NCBI GenBank assembly: GCA_020852035.1
Contig: JADZBR010000374.1
Span: 1 to 12,196, forward strand
Length of the DNA stretch: 12,196 nucleotides
Origin: Caulobacteraceae bacterium
Lineage (GTDB): Bacteria > Pseudomonadota > Alphaproteobacteria > Caulobacterales > Caulobacteraceae
Direction: 5' to 3'
Part shown: piece after piece, positions 5,889 to 11,795 of the stretch
How positions within the stretch are numbered: the stretch's first letter is position 1
Layout of the letters: each line of letters starts with the position of its first letter
The notes under the pieces: generated by a model
The model's database searches: none
The model's input: the letters and a program-made list of their open reading frames with translations, nothing else
Told to the model about the DNA's origin: nothing
Made by a program: the position numbers and the translations under genes

Positions 5889-6599
5889 TCAATCGTCCGG
5901 CAGGTTGAAGCGGATCGGAATGCGCACCGAGGCGCCGCCGACGGGCTGGCCGTCGCGGGTCTGCGGCCGCATGCGGAACATCCTGGAGAGCCGGACGGCG
6001 GCCGAACCGAAGTCCTGGTCGCTGGGGCTTTCCGAGATCACCGAGCAGTTCTCCAGCGAGCCCTTCACCGTCACGGTGCAGGAGATCGTCGCCGAGCCCT
6101 CCACGTTCATGCGCTGGGCGCGGTCCGGATAGTACCGGGCGATGTCCTCGCCGCTGGGCCGGCGGGCCCAGTCGGGGTTGTTGATCACCGTCGGGCGCGG
6201 CGGAGCCGGCGGCGGCGGCGGAGCCGGGGGACGCGGGTCCTCGATCCGATCCGGCACCGGCGGAACCGGCAGCGGCGGGATGGTGGGCACGTCGATCGGC
6301 ACGTTCACCGGCGGGCGCGGCTGCAGCTTGGGCGGCGGCGGCGGCGGGGTGTTCGGCGGCGGCGGAGGCGGCGCGATCGGCTTGATGATCTGCACGTCCG
6401 TCACGTCATCCGAGTACTCCTTGTACTTCGGATTGAACTTCGTCTGCCACAGGTAGACGCCGAGCGCGGCGTGCACCACCAGCGAGGCCAGGATCGCGAT
6501 GCGGATGCCCTGGTTCGCCGACTTGTTGACCGGCGCGTCGAAGACGTTGTGCGTCGCGATCTCGCCGGGCGTCGATTGGTGCGGTGTTGCGTCAGTCAT
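5889..6599 (-). CDS. tonB: Energy transducer TonB
   Basis: A 236-aa periplasm-spanning protein that carries proton-motive energy from ExbB/ExbD to outer-membrane TonB-dependent receptors. A cytoplasmic tail of about 30 residues precedes a single membrane anchor at about 32-51 (GIRIAILASLVVHAALGVYL). Within it, H43 sits in SLVVHA, where the functionally important TonB histidine is expected. A proline-rich spacer runs from about 75 to 137, with several runs of five to six prolines. The C-terminal TonB domain covers about 143-236, including a Cys pair (SCTVTVKGSLENCSV) and FRMRPQTRDGQPVGG. The start ATG at 6599 follows an AGGGGGCGG ribosome site and lies 12 nt after the exbD stop. It is the last gene of the exbB-exbD-tonB operon and is followed by a strong terminator. 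Confidence 0.96.
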   Translation of the reverse strand: MTDATPHQSTPGEIATHNVFDAPVNKSANQGIRIAILASLVVHAALGVYLWQTKFNPKYKEYSDDVTDVQIIKPIAPPPPPPNTPPPPPPKLQPRPPVNVPIDVPTIPPLPVPPVPDRIEDPRPPAPPPPPAPPRPTVINNPDWARRPSGEDIARYYPDRAQRMNVEGSATISCTVTVKGSLENCSVISESPSDQDFGSAAVRLSRMFRMRPQTRDGQPVGGASVRIPIRFNLPDD

Positions 6600-6611
6600 G
6601 CTCGCCGCCCC

Positions 6612-7049
6612 CTAATCCCGTTGCTCTTCGCCGACGAGCGCCACGCTGTAGAACCCGTTGTCCTGCAACGCGTTCATCACGCCCATGAAGTCGCCGTAGA
6701 GCACTTCCTTGTCGCCCCGGATGAAGATCCGCTCTTTCTCCGGGTTCCGCTTGTCGCCCAGATTCTTGCGCAGATCGTCGCCGATGGAGGCCAGATCGGT
6801 GGAAAAGTCACCGATGTAGGTCGAGCCGTCCGGCTTGATCGAAATATAGACCGGCTTCGGTGGGTTCGTACCCAGCGGAGCCACCGCGGGCGGCAGCTCG
6901 ATCTTCACGTTCACGCTGGCCAGAGGCGCCGCGACCATGAAGATGATGAGCAGAACCAACATCACGTCCACGAAGGGCGTCACATTGATCTCGTGGTTCT
7001 GCTCAACCTGGTACTTGCCGTCACCCCCACCTGAGAGTTTGGCGCCCAT
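6612..7049 (-). CDS. exbD: Biopolymer transport protein ExbD/TolR family
   Basis: A 145-aa inner-membrane subunit of the ExbB-ExbD proton channel that powers TonB. It has a short cytoplasmic N-terminus and one transmembrane helix at about 24-44 (TPFVDVMLVLLIIFMVAAPL). That helix carries the essential proton-pathway aspartate, here D28 in VTPFVDVML. A periplasmic ExbD domain follows, with the KPVYISIKPDGSTYIGD and IFIRGDKEVLYGDFM segments. Length is normal. The start ATG follows an AAGGGGG ribosome site inside the end of exbB, with only 6 nt between the genes, so translation is probably coupled. Being in an exbB-exbD-tonB operon favours ExbD over TolR. Confidence 0.95.
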   Translation of the reverse strand: MGAKLSGGGDGKYQVEQNHEINVTPFVDVMLVLLIIFMVAAPLASVNVKIELPPAVAPLGTNPPKPVYISIKPDGSTYIGDFSTDLASIGDDLRKNLGDKRNPEKERIFIRGDKEVLYGDFMGVMNALQDNGFYSVALVGEEQRD

Positions 7050-7055
7050 CTGGGA

Positions 7056-7967
7056 TTACGCCCCCTTGTCGAGCTGACGCGAGACGGCGTTCATCAGTTC
7101 CGCAACGAAGCCTTCCGTCCGCGCGCCGAAGGCGGAGATGCGGGTCTGGAAGTAGTTGTAGAAGATAACCGCCGGGATGGCCGCGAAGAGGCCGATGGCG
7201 GTCGCCAGCAGCGCTTCGGCGATGCCGGGCGCCACGACGGCCAGGTTGGTGGTGTTGGTGTTCGCGATGCCGATGAACGAATACATGATCCCGTACACCG
7301 TGCCGAACAGACCGATGAACGGACCGGACGAGCCCAGCGAAGCCAGGAACTGCATGCCGTTCGAGAGGCGGCGGCCGAGCGAGGCCTGGACGGCGCCCAC
7401 GGCGTTGGTGGCGCGGGTCAGCACCGAGTCGCGATGCTCGCCGGCGACCTGCAGGCCCGCCTGACGGGAGAGCTCCACTTCCTGCGCGGCGGCGGCGGCC
7501 ATGTCGGCCAGCGGCGAGCCGGCGAACTCCTCGCTGGTGGCGATCCGGCCCATGTCGTTGATCGACTTGGCGCCGCGGAAGGCTTCCAGGAAGGCGTCGG
7601 CCTTTTTCGACAGACCGTTGAATTCGACGAGCTTGGTGATCAGCACGGTCCAGGAGAGGACCGAGGCGAGCATCAGGCCGATCAGCACGGCCTTACCGAC
7701 CGGCTGCGCGTCCAGGAACATCTGGGCGATGGTCAGCTTGCCGGCGTGCTTGATCTGTTCGGGCGCTTCTTCGGCGGCGACCGGTTCGGCGGCCGCGGCG
7801 TCAGCCGCGGGGGCCGCGGCGGCGTTGGCGTCGGCGGCCGGGGCCGCGGCGGCGGCCGGATCGGCGGCCGGGGCGTTGGCGTCCTGGGCGAAGGCGGGGG
7901 CCGCCGCGCAGAGCGCAAGGGCGCCGATCATGGCCAGGAGGGGGGCGGTTCGTTTCGTTTCGAGCAT
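7056..7967 (-). CDS. exbB: MotA/TolQ/ExbB proton channel protein with signal peptide and Ala/Pro-rich extension
   Basis: A 303-aa channel subunit of the TonB-energising complex. A Sec signal peptide is evident, with a hydrophobic stretch at about 9-25 and likely cleavage after APAFA at residue 27. Residues 29-68 form a low-complexity Ala/Pro/Asp extension built from PAADA-type units, expected in the periplasm. The ExbB core has three helices at about 92-112, 213-236 and 244-270. FGTVYG (T223) and PGIAEALLATAIG (E251, T256) match the conserved polar channel residues. A signal-peptide-bearing, extended ExbB is common in alphaproteobacteria. The start ATG has AGGA 11 nt upstream. It is the first gene of the operon; its control region lies in 7968-8404. 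Confidence 0.95.
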   Translation of the reverse strand: MLETKRTAPLLAMIGALALCAAAPAFAQDANAPAADPAAAAAPAADANAAAAPAADAAAAEPVAAEEAPEQIKHAGKLTIAQMFLDAQPVGKAVLIGLMLASVLSWTVLITKLVEFNGLSKKADAFLEAFRGAKSINDMGRIATSEEFAGSPLADMAAAAAQEVELSRQAGLQVAGEHRDSVLTRATNAVGAVQASLGRRLSNGMQFLASLGSSGPFIGLFGTVYGIMYSFIGIANTNTTNLAVVAPGIAEALLATAIGLFAAIPAVIFYNYFQTRISAFGARTEGFVAELMNAVSRQLDKGA

Positions 7968-8030
7968 CTGTAGCCAGTTCCTAATGGTCTAGCACGTTGT
8001 TGAGGACCTAACGGGTCGTCGTCGCGGGGC

Positions 8031-8080
8031 GTCTCCACCCAGATTGAAACCAACCCGGCGCCAGAAAAGTGTCTCCACCC
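8031..8080 (-). repeat. Pair of 10-bp direct repeats in the exbB leader
   Basis: GTCTCCACCC occurs at 8031-8040 and 8071-8080, exactly 40 bp apart (about four helical turns). On the exbB coding strand it reads GGGTGGAGAC. The copies lie 64 and 104 bp upstream of the exbB start. They could be paired regulator sites; no regulator is identified. Confidence 0.3.
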
Positions 8081-8239
8081 GCCCGTCGCCGGAAACGCAG
8101 TCGCTACGCCCGACCCGCCACGAACCGGCCGCTAGACGCGGACGCTCGTTTTGAAGGCGCAATGACGTGGACCTTCCGGAGAAGGCCCAGATTACCGCGA
8201 AGTTAGTCTTGCGGCGTTTGTCCTTTGGCAACCCCTTTT

Positions 8240-8283
8240 TTGGCCGTCAAGGCCTGAGGCTGAATCTTGGCCGTATCGTCAAG
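8240..8283 (-). repeat. Repeated TTGACG/GGCCAA motifs in the likely exbB promoter region
   Basis: On the minus strand CTTGACGGCCAA (8240-8251) and CTTGACGATACGGCCAA (8267-8283) are the same motif, one with a 5-nt insertion. TTGACG equals the -35 consensus, so one or both may be promoter elements. A weak GCCAAAGG lies 15 nt after the proximal copy. Confidence 0.3.
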
Positions 8284-8360
8284 AATAGAAACTTTAGTAT
8301 GGTTGCGGCGCACAATAATCTGATGTCGCAAACCTCGAGGTGTTACAGAAATCAGTGTTT

Positions 8361-8391
8361 TTTCACGCTGCAATGCAGCATTTCAGCGTGA
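8361..8391. other. Nested dyad 3' of tRNA-Phe
   Basis: TCACGCTG pairs with CAGCGTGA (outer arms), and inside it GCTGCAATGCAGC is an almost perfect 13-bp palindrome. The transcript leaving tRNA-Phe would fold here, but it is followed by A and not U residues, so it is not a standard Rho-independent terminator. It could be a processing or termination structure, or a protein-binding palindrome in the exbB control region. Confidence 0.35.
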
Positions 8392-8404
8392 GGTTGCGGA
8401 GGAA

Positions 8405-8480
8405 TGGTGCCTGGGGGCGGATTCGAACCACCGACACGCGGATTTTCAATCCGCTGCTCTACCAACTGAGCTACCCAGGC
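8405..8480 (-). tRNA. tRNA-Phe (anticodon GAA)
   Basis: A 76-nt minus-strand cloverleaf. The acceptor GCCTGGG pairs with CCCAGGC, the D arm is GCTC/GAGC, and the anticodon arm GCGGA-TTGAAAA-TCCGC carries anticodon GAA. The T arm contains GTTCGAATC, the discriminator is A, and CCA is encoded. It lies 78 bp downstream of yacG on the same strand. Confidence 0.97.
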
Positions 8481-8522
8481 TCGCCGACCGGCCGCGAAGG
8501 ACCCGCCGTTCGGGGAGGTGGG

Positions 8523-8551
8523 TCTATAGAAGAGGCCCCTGCCGAAGTCCA
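8523..8551 (-). promoter_or_regulatory. Candidate tRNA-Phe promoter
   Basis: On the minus strand TGGACT (8546-8551) and TATAGA (8523-8528) are separated by 17 nt, a good vegetative-type promoter. It begins 8 nt after the yacG stop codon. The tRNA starts 42 nt after the -10, leaving a leader of about 36 nt for RNase P removal. Confidence 0.45.
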
Positions 8552-8558
8552 GCGGCCC

Positions 8559-8738
8559 TCAGACCTCGTCTTCCTCGGATCGCGTGGACGGCGTTTCCTC
8601 CTCTTCCTGCGCGCCCGCCGGAACCACGTAGCCGCCGGTGAACCAGCGCTGCAGGTCGACGTCGGCGCAGCGCTTGGAGCAGAACGGCCGATAGGCCGGG
8701 GCGGCCGGCTTGCCGCAGATCGGACAGGCGCCGCTCAT
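8559..8738 (-). CDS. yacG: DNA gyrase inhibitor YacG (zinc-binding)
   Basis: A 59-aa zinc-finger protein; YacG homologues bind the GyrB subunit and inhibit gyrase. It begins MSGACPICGKPAAP, with zinc ligands C5, C8, C20 and C24 in a C-X2-C-X11-C-X3-C pattern (second pair in FCSKRC). These are followed by ADVDLQRWFTGGYVVP, the conserved core that follows the zinc site. The C-terminal tail, from about residue 43, is acidic (EEEE, SEEDE), as in other YacG proteins. The ATG overlaps the stop of the upstream RNase E/G gene as ATGA, so translation is probably coupled. It ends the hisD-to-yacG gene run. Confidence 0.92.
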   Translation of the reverse strand: MSGACPICGKPAAPAYRPFCSKRCADVDLQRWFTGGYVVPAGAQEEEETPSTRSEEDEV

Positions 8739-9781
8739 GCCAGGCGCACCTCCAGGCGCTCGAGCGGCCAGCCTGCCTCGCCCTGGATCGCAAAGCGAGC
8801 GCCGATCCGCGCGGCCAGCGCGGGGGCGTGGCGCTGGGCGGCCTGGGCCACCGCGGTCGCGGCGCTGGCCTCCAGCCGGCCGCCAAAGAGCGCCGCCTCC
8901 GCCTCCATCCGGCGGAGCAGCCGGTGCGCCAGGGTCTCGGCCGTCGGCCGGCCCAGGGCGTCGCCCAGCCGCTCGGCCAGCGGCCGGATGCTGCGGGGCA
9001 ACACGATTTCCAACGTCCCGAACTTGCTGATGGGACCAATCGCCACACCCGGCTGGTCGGCGGCGAACGCGGCGCGCGCGCCGGCCGAAAGCGCCGGACC
9101 ATCGTGCCCGCGGCCGGCGAGGTCGAACACCACCAGGCCGCCGAGTCCCTTGAGCCGCAGCAGCCGCGCGCCTTCCGCCAGGGCGGCGAGGTTGGCCTGG
9201 CGCGCCGCGCGCTTGCCCTCCCCCGCCTTGCGCTCGCCCAGGTCCACGTCGATGGCCGTCAGCGCCCGCGTCGGCTCCACGGCGATCGATCCGCCGCCCG
9301 GCAGGCCGTGGACGGGCTGCAGCACCGCCGCTTCGGCCTCGTCGGCCGCGGCGCGGGCGGCGGGCCCCTCCTCCACCGCCTGCCCGCGGGCCAGCGCGGC
9401 GATCTGCTCGGCGATGGACGGGGCCGGCGCCAGCCGTTCCGGCGCGCCCTCGGCCGCCTCGAGGAACCGCGCGACGGCGGCCTTGCCGGCCCGCGCCTCG
9501 CTCTTGATCTCGACGGTCAGCGCCTGGCCGTTGCGCGCGCCCGCCTCTCCCGGCCGCGCCGCCAGCACCGCCTCGCGTCCCTCGCCCAGATCGAGGAAGG
9601 CGGTGGCCAGCGACGGCTCGAAGCGCCGCACGCGCGCCCGGTAGCGCTCACCGAGCTGCGGCCCGGCGTCGTCGCCCTCGTCGTCCCGCGCGAGGAGCAG
9701 CCGCTCAGGCAGGCCGCCCAGCGTCACCACCGCGCGCGCCTGCGCCGCGCCCTGGTCCAGAAAGAACCGGCGCTCGCTCAT
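8735..9781 (-). CDS. Ribonuclease E/G family protein, short form
   Basis: A 348-aa endoribonuclease-like protein, shorter than E. coli RNase G (489 aa). An S1-like N-terminal region (about 44-76: RYRARVRRFEPSLATAFLDL) is recognisable. The catalytic core has IAVEPTRALTAIDVD at about 166-180 and GLGGLVVFDLAG at about 212-223. D178 and D220 match the two magnesium-binding aspartates of RNase E (D303 and D346). The Asn of the usual IDVNSG motif is Asp here. The CPxC zinc-link motif needed for RNase E tetramer assembly and the long C-terminal scaffold are absent. A short Rne/Rng paralogue between maf and yacG is, as I recall, common in alphaproteobacteria. The start ATG at 9781 overlaps the maf stop (ATGA), and the end overlaps yacG. 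Substrates are unknown. It is probably active, given both aspartates. Confidence 0.9.
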   Translation of the reverse strand: MSERRFFLDQGAAQARAVVTLGGLPERLLLARDDEGDDAGPQLGERYRARVRRFEPSLATAFLDLGEGREAVLAARPGEAGARNGQALTVEIKSEARAGKAAVARFLEAAEGAPERLAPAPSIAEQIAALARGQAVEEGPAARAAADEAEAAVLQPVHGLPGGGSIAVEPTRALTAIDVDLGERKAGEGKRAARQANLAALAEGARLLRLKGLGGLVVFDLAGRGHDGPALSAGARAAFAADQPGVAIGPISKFGTLEIVLPRSIRPLAERLGDALGRPTAETLAHRLLRRMEAEAALFGGRLEASAATAVAQAAQRHAPALAARIGARFAIQGEAGWPLERLEVRLA

Positions 9782-10368
9782 CGCCCGCGCCAGCCGAGGC
9801 CGGTCAGCAGGGCGTGGGTCTCGTAGAGCGGCAGCCCGACGACCGCGCTGTAGGAGCCTTGCAGCGCCATGACGAATCGTCCCGCGAGCCCCTGGATCGC
9901 ATAGCCGCCCGCCTTCCCCACGCCCTCGCCCGACGCCAGATAGGCCGCGATGTCGGCCTCGGTGAGCCGCTTGACGTGCAGCCGGCTCTCCACCAGCCGC
10001 GCCCCCGCCCGCCCGCCAGGAGCAACGGCGGCGACCGCCGTCAGCACCCGGTGCGCCCGTCCCGACAGCAGAGCCAGGCAGGCGCGGACCTCCGCCGCGT
10101 CGGCCGCCTTCGGCAGCAGCCGGCGGCCGACCGCCACCACCGTGTCGGCGGCGAGTACGACATCGTCCGGGAAGTCAGCTGCGACGGCCGCCGCCTTGGC
10201 GCGCGCCAGGCGAACCGCCAGCCGCCGCGGCGTCTCGCCGGCCAGCGGGCTCACGTCGAGGTCGGCGGCGGCCACGGCGGCGGGCTCCAGGCCGATCTGG
10301 CGCAGGAGGTCGAGCCGGCGCGGGCTGGCGCTGGCGAGGATCAGGCGGGGGGATGGAGCGTCGGACAG
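9778..10368 (-). CDS. maf: Maf family nucleoside triphosphate pyrophosphatase (dTTP/UTP type), CTG start
   Basis: House-cleaning enzyme that hydrolyses non-canonical or pyrimidine nucleoside triphosphates to monophosphates. From the proposed start the protein is 196 aa, normal for Maf. It begins SDAPSPRLILASASPRR, containing the Maf signature SASPRR. ADTVVAVG comes mid-protein. KAGGYAIQGLAG followed by GSYSAVVGLPLYET resembles the YhdE (dTTP/UTP) branch and not YceF. No ATG, GTG or TTG lies between the in-frame infA stop (10384-10386) and the signature. The first ordinary start (10275) would remove the essential SASPRR. CTG at 10368 has AGAGG 10 nt upstream and gives a typical N-terminus. It starts 15 nt after infA, in the same frame, and overlaps the RNase gene by 4 nt. 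Function is sure; the start codon is inferred. Confidence 0.9.
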   Translation of the reverse strand: MSDAPSPRLILASASPRRLDLLRQIGLEPAAVAAADLDVSPLAGETPRRLAVRLARAKAAAVAADFPDDVVLAADTVVAVGRRLLPKAADAAEVRACLALLSGRAHRVLTAVAAVAPGGRAGARLVESRLHVKRLTEADIAAYLASGEGVGKAGGYAIQGLAGRFVMALQGSYSAVVGLPLYETHALLTGLGWRGR

Positions 10369-10383
10369 AGGCCAGCCGCCTCT

Positions 10384-10602
10384 TTAGCGGACCCGGAAGG
10401 TGATCCGGCCCTTGGTCAGGTCGTAGGGCGTCATCTCGACCACCACCTTGTCGCCAGCCGACACGCGGATGCGGTTCTTACGCATCTTGCCGGCGGTGTG
10501 GGCGATGATCTCGTGGTCGTTCTCGAGCTTCACGCGGAAGGTGGCGTTGGGCAGCACTTCGCTGATCACGCCGGGAAATTCGAGAAGCTCTTCCTTAGCC
10601 AT
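10384..10602 (-). CDS. infA: Translation initiation factor IF-1
   Basis: A 72-aa S1/OB-fold factor that occupies the ribosomal A site during initiation, in the cytoplasm. It begins MAKEELLEFPGVISEVLPNA, then FRVKLENDHEIIAHTAGKMRKNRIR and DLTKGRITFRVR; these are the classic IF-1 motifs over full length. The start ATG at 10602 has a short GAGAG purine tract 5 nt upstream. A 40-nt hairpin lies just upstream. The gene is followed after 15 nt by maf in the same frame, separated only by the TAA. Essential housekeeping gene; no anomalies. Confidence 0.98.
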   Translation of the reverse strand: MAKEELLEFPGVISEVLPNATFRVKLENDHEIIAHTAGKMRKNRIRVSAGDKVVVEMTPYDLTKGRITFRVR

Positions 10603-10630
10603 GCATGCTCTCTGACCTTGAGAATAGGAG

Positions 10631-10670
10631 AACGGCCCGCGTGGTTCCGAACCATCGGACGCGAGCCGTT
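10631..10670 (-). terminator. Large hairpin between the phosphatase gene and infA
   Basis: On the minus strand, AACGGCTCGCGT pairs with ACGCGGGCCGTT (12 bp with one G:T wobble). Inside, GGTT-CGG-AACC forms a second short stem after a 5-nt bulge. It begins 21 nt after the phosphatase stop and ends 28 nt before infA. The following bases TTCTCCTATTCTC are only moderately T-rich, so it may be a partial terminator or an infA leader structure. Confidence 0.5.
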
Positions 10671-10691
10671 GATCAGACGATTATACAGCAT

Positions 10692-11147
10692 TCAAGCCGA
10701 TACGGTCGATTCTCCGCCGAAACGTTGCAGAATCTTCTCGGACAGCTCGTCGCGCACCGCCCGGTAGGCCGCCAGCCGAGCCTCGCGCGAGCCCTCCTGA
10801 AGCGTGGGATCCGGCGTCGGCCAGTATTCCACCTCGGTCGAGCGGTTGCGGCCGAGCTCGACCGCGTGGTGGTGGGTTTCCGGCGTCAGCGAGATCACCA
10901 CGTCGAAGCTTCCGTCGGTCAGGTCGTCGAAGGTCTTGGACCTGTGCGAGGCGATCTCGACGCCGATCTCGCCCATCACCGCCTCGACGAACGGGTCCGG
11001 CGGCTCGTGCTCGTCCTGGGGCCTGAGCCCGCAGCTGTCGACATAGACCGCCGTGCCGAACGCGCGCTTCATCAGCGCCTCGGCCATCGCCGAGCGGACG
11101 CGGTTGAAGTTGCAGGCGAAGAGCACCGCCCCCGGGAGCTCGGCCAT
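10692..11147 (-). CDS. Low-molecular-weight protein-tyrosine-phosphatase family protein
   Basis: A 151-aa cytoplasmic phosphatase/arsenate-reductase-fold protein. The active-site loop C-X5-R-S is at residues 12-19 (CNFNRVRS), and the general-acid aspartate is D113 in PTPDPT. Both match the LMW-PTP family. The segment FDVVISLTPETHHH carries the central strand. The start ATG at 11147 shares one base with the UPF0262 stop (TGATG), indicating coupled translation. A longer frame to 11696 is the shadow of UPF0262 and the upstream repeat. It could act on phosphotyrosine or arsenate. The absence of other ars genes makes arsenic detoxification less likely. The substrate is unknown. Confidence 0.9.
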   Translation of the reverse strand: MAELPGAVLFACNFNRVRSAMAEALMKRAFGTAVYVDSCGLRPQDEHEPPDPFVEAVMGEIGVEIASHRSKTFDDLTDGSFDVVISLTPETHHHAVELGRNRSTEVEYWPTPDPTLQEGSREARLAAYRAVRDELSEKILQRFGGESTVSA

Positions 11148-11620
11148 CAGCCCCGCCAGTGCAGCGCGCAGATCAGGGTGAAGAGCCGGCGCGAGGTGTC
11201 GACGTCCACCGTCACCTTGCCTTCCAGCCGCCGGCGGAGCAGGTCCGAGCCTTCGTTGTGCAGGCCGCGCCGGCCCATATCGAGGGTTTCGATCTGCTGG
11301 GGCGTGGCGTTGCGGATAGCGTCGTAATAGCTCTCGCAGATCATGAAGTAGTCCTTGATCACCGAGCGGAACGGCGAGAGCGAGAGGATGTGGCGCTTCT
11401 CGTAGGCCGGCCCCTTGATGTCGAGCACCAGGCGGTTGTCGACCAGCGACATGGCCAGGTCGTAGGGTCCGCCCTCGGCCCCCTCCGGCTGGAAGCTGTT
11501 GAGCTCCAGCAGGTCGAAGATGGCGATCTGCCGCTCCTGCTCCTGGTCGCGCGAAGCCGCCCCGAGCGACTGCTCGTCGAGCTGCACGCTCTGCAGGCGG
11601 TGGTTGGCGGCGGCGCTCAT
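11147..11620 (-). CDS. UPF0262 family protein
   Basis: A 157-aa protein of the alphaproteobacterial UPF0262 family, whose function is not established. It begins MSAAANHRLQSVQLDE. A predicted mixed alpha/beta core follows: RQIAIFDLLELNSF, then GPYDLAMSLVDNRLVLDI, then RHILSLSPFRSVIKDYFMIC, a helix SYYDAIRNATPQQIETLDMGRR, and GLHNEGSDLLRRRL. The C-terminus TRRLFTLICALHWRG is typical. There is no signal peptide or membrane segment. The ATG at 11620 is chosen because it is the first and gives the family length; only AGG adjoining the start resembles a ribosome site. It overlaps the phosphatase by one base and follows hisD after the inverted repeat element. This hisD-UPF0262-phosphatase order is, as I recall, conserved in relatives. 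Confidence 0.9.
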   Translation of the reverse strand: MSAAANHRLQSVQLDEQSLGAASRDQEQERQIAIFDLLELNSFQPEGAEGGPYDLAMSLVDNRLVLDIKGPAYEKRHILSLSPFRSVIKDYFMICESYYDAIRNATPQQIETLDMGRRGLHNEGSDLLRRRLEGKVTVDVDTSRRLFTLICALHWRG

Positions 11621-11638
11621 CCTGCGCCGTTACTAACC

Positions 11639-11795
11639 CCTTCTCCCCTTGCGGGAGAAGGTGGCGCGAAGCGCCGGATGAGGGGTCGAAGATCATCGCC
11701 GCTGCGAAAGCGGATAGGCCGGGCGCTTGTTGAAGGGTCTGCGAGACCCCTCATCCGTCGCCTGCGGCGACACCTTCTCCCGCAAGGGGAGAAGG
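11639..11795. repeat. REP-like inverted-repeat element between hisD and UPF0262
   Basis: Two arms, 11639-11687 and 11745-11795, are reverse complements except for a short middle part. Each arm holds a hairpin CCTTCTCCC-N5-GGGAGAAGG and a second small hairpin (GCGC-GAA-GCGC in the left, TCGCC-TGC-GGCGA in the right), then CATCCG/CGGATG and GACCCCTC/GAGGGGTC. The second hairpin differs in sequence between arms but pairs in both, suggesting structure is kept. A 57-bp spacer separates the arms. This type of CCTTCTCCC repeat is widespread between genes of alphaproteobacteria. Its right arm forms the 3' end of the hisD frame. Confidence 0.85.

Larger units (their letters stand above)
7968..8404. 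other. Gene-free 437-bp region upstream of exbB
   Basis: No convincing coding sequence was found on either strand; the open frames here have no recognisable domain or sensible codon bias. The half nearer tRNA-Phe (about 8190-8400) is AT-richer than its surroundings and probably holds the exbB promoter. Repeats seen are GTCTCCACCC at 8031-8040 and again at 8071-8080, and TTGGCCGT(ATC)GTCAAG-type motifs at 8240-8251 and 8267-8283. A nested dyad lies at 8361-8391. I could not assign a definite -10 or a Fur box. Confidence 0.6.

Noticed and set aside
7797..7905. GC-rich repeats in exbB as a tandem-repeat locus or CRISPR
   Set aside because: They encode the Ala/Pro/Asp low-complexity extension behind the signal peptide; units are irregular and in frame.
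7989..8391. Small open frames on both strands upstream of exbB
   Set aside because: No ribosome sites, no recognisable domains, and Arg/Ser-rich random composition; the region looks regulatory.
8361..8404. Rho-independent terminator for tRNA-Phe
   Set aside because: The stem is followed by A residues in the tRNA's direction, not U, so the call was reduced to an unexplained dyad.
11148..11696. Long N-terminal extension of the phosphatase through the UPF0262 gene
   Set aside because: It is an alternative frame of UPF0262 and the repeat. The ATG at 11147 directly precedes the C-X5-R-S strand and overlaps the UPF0262 stop.
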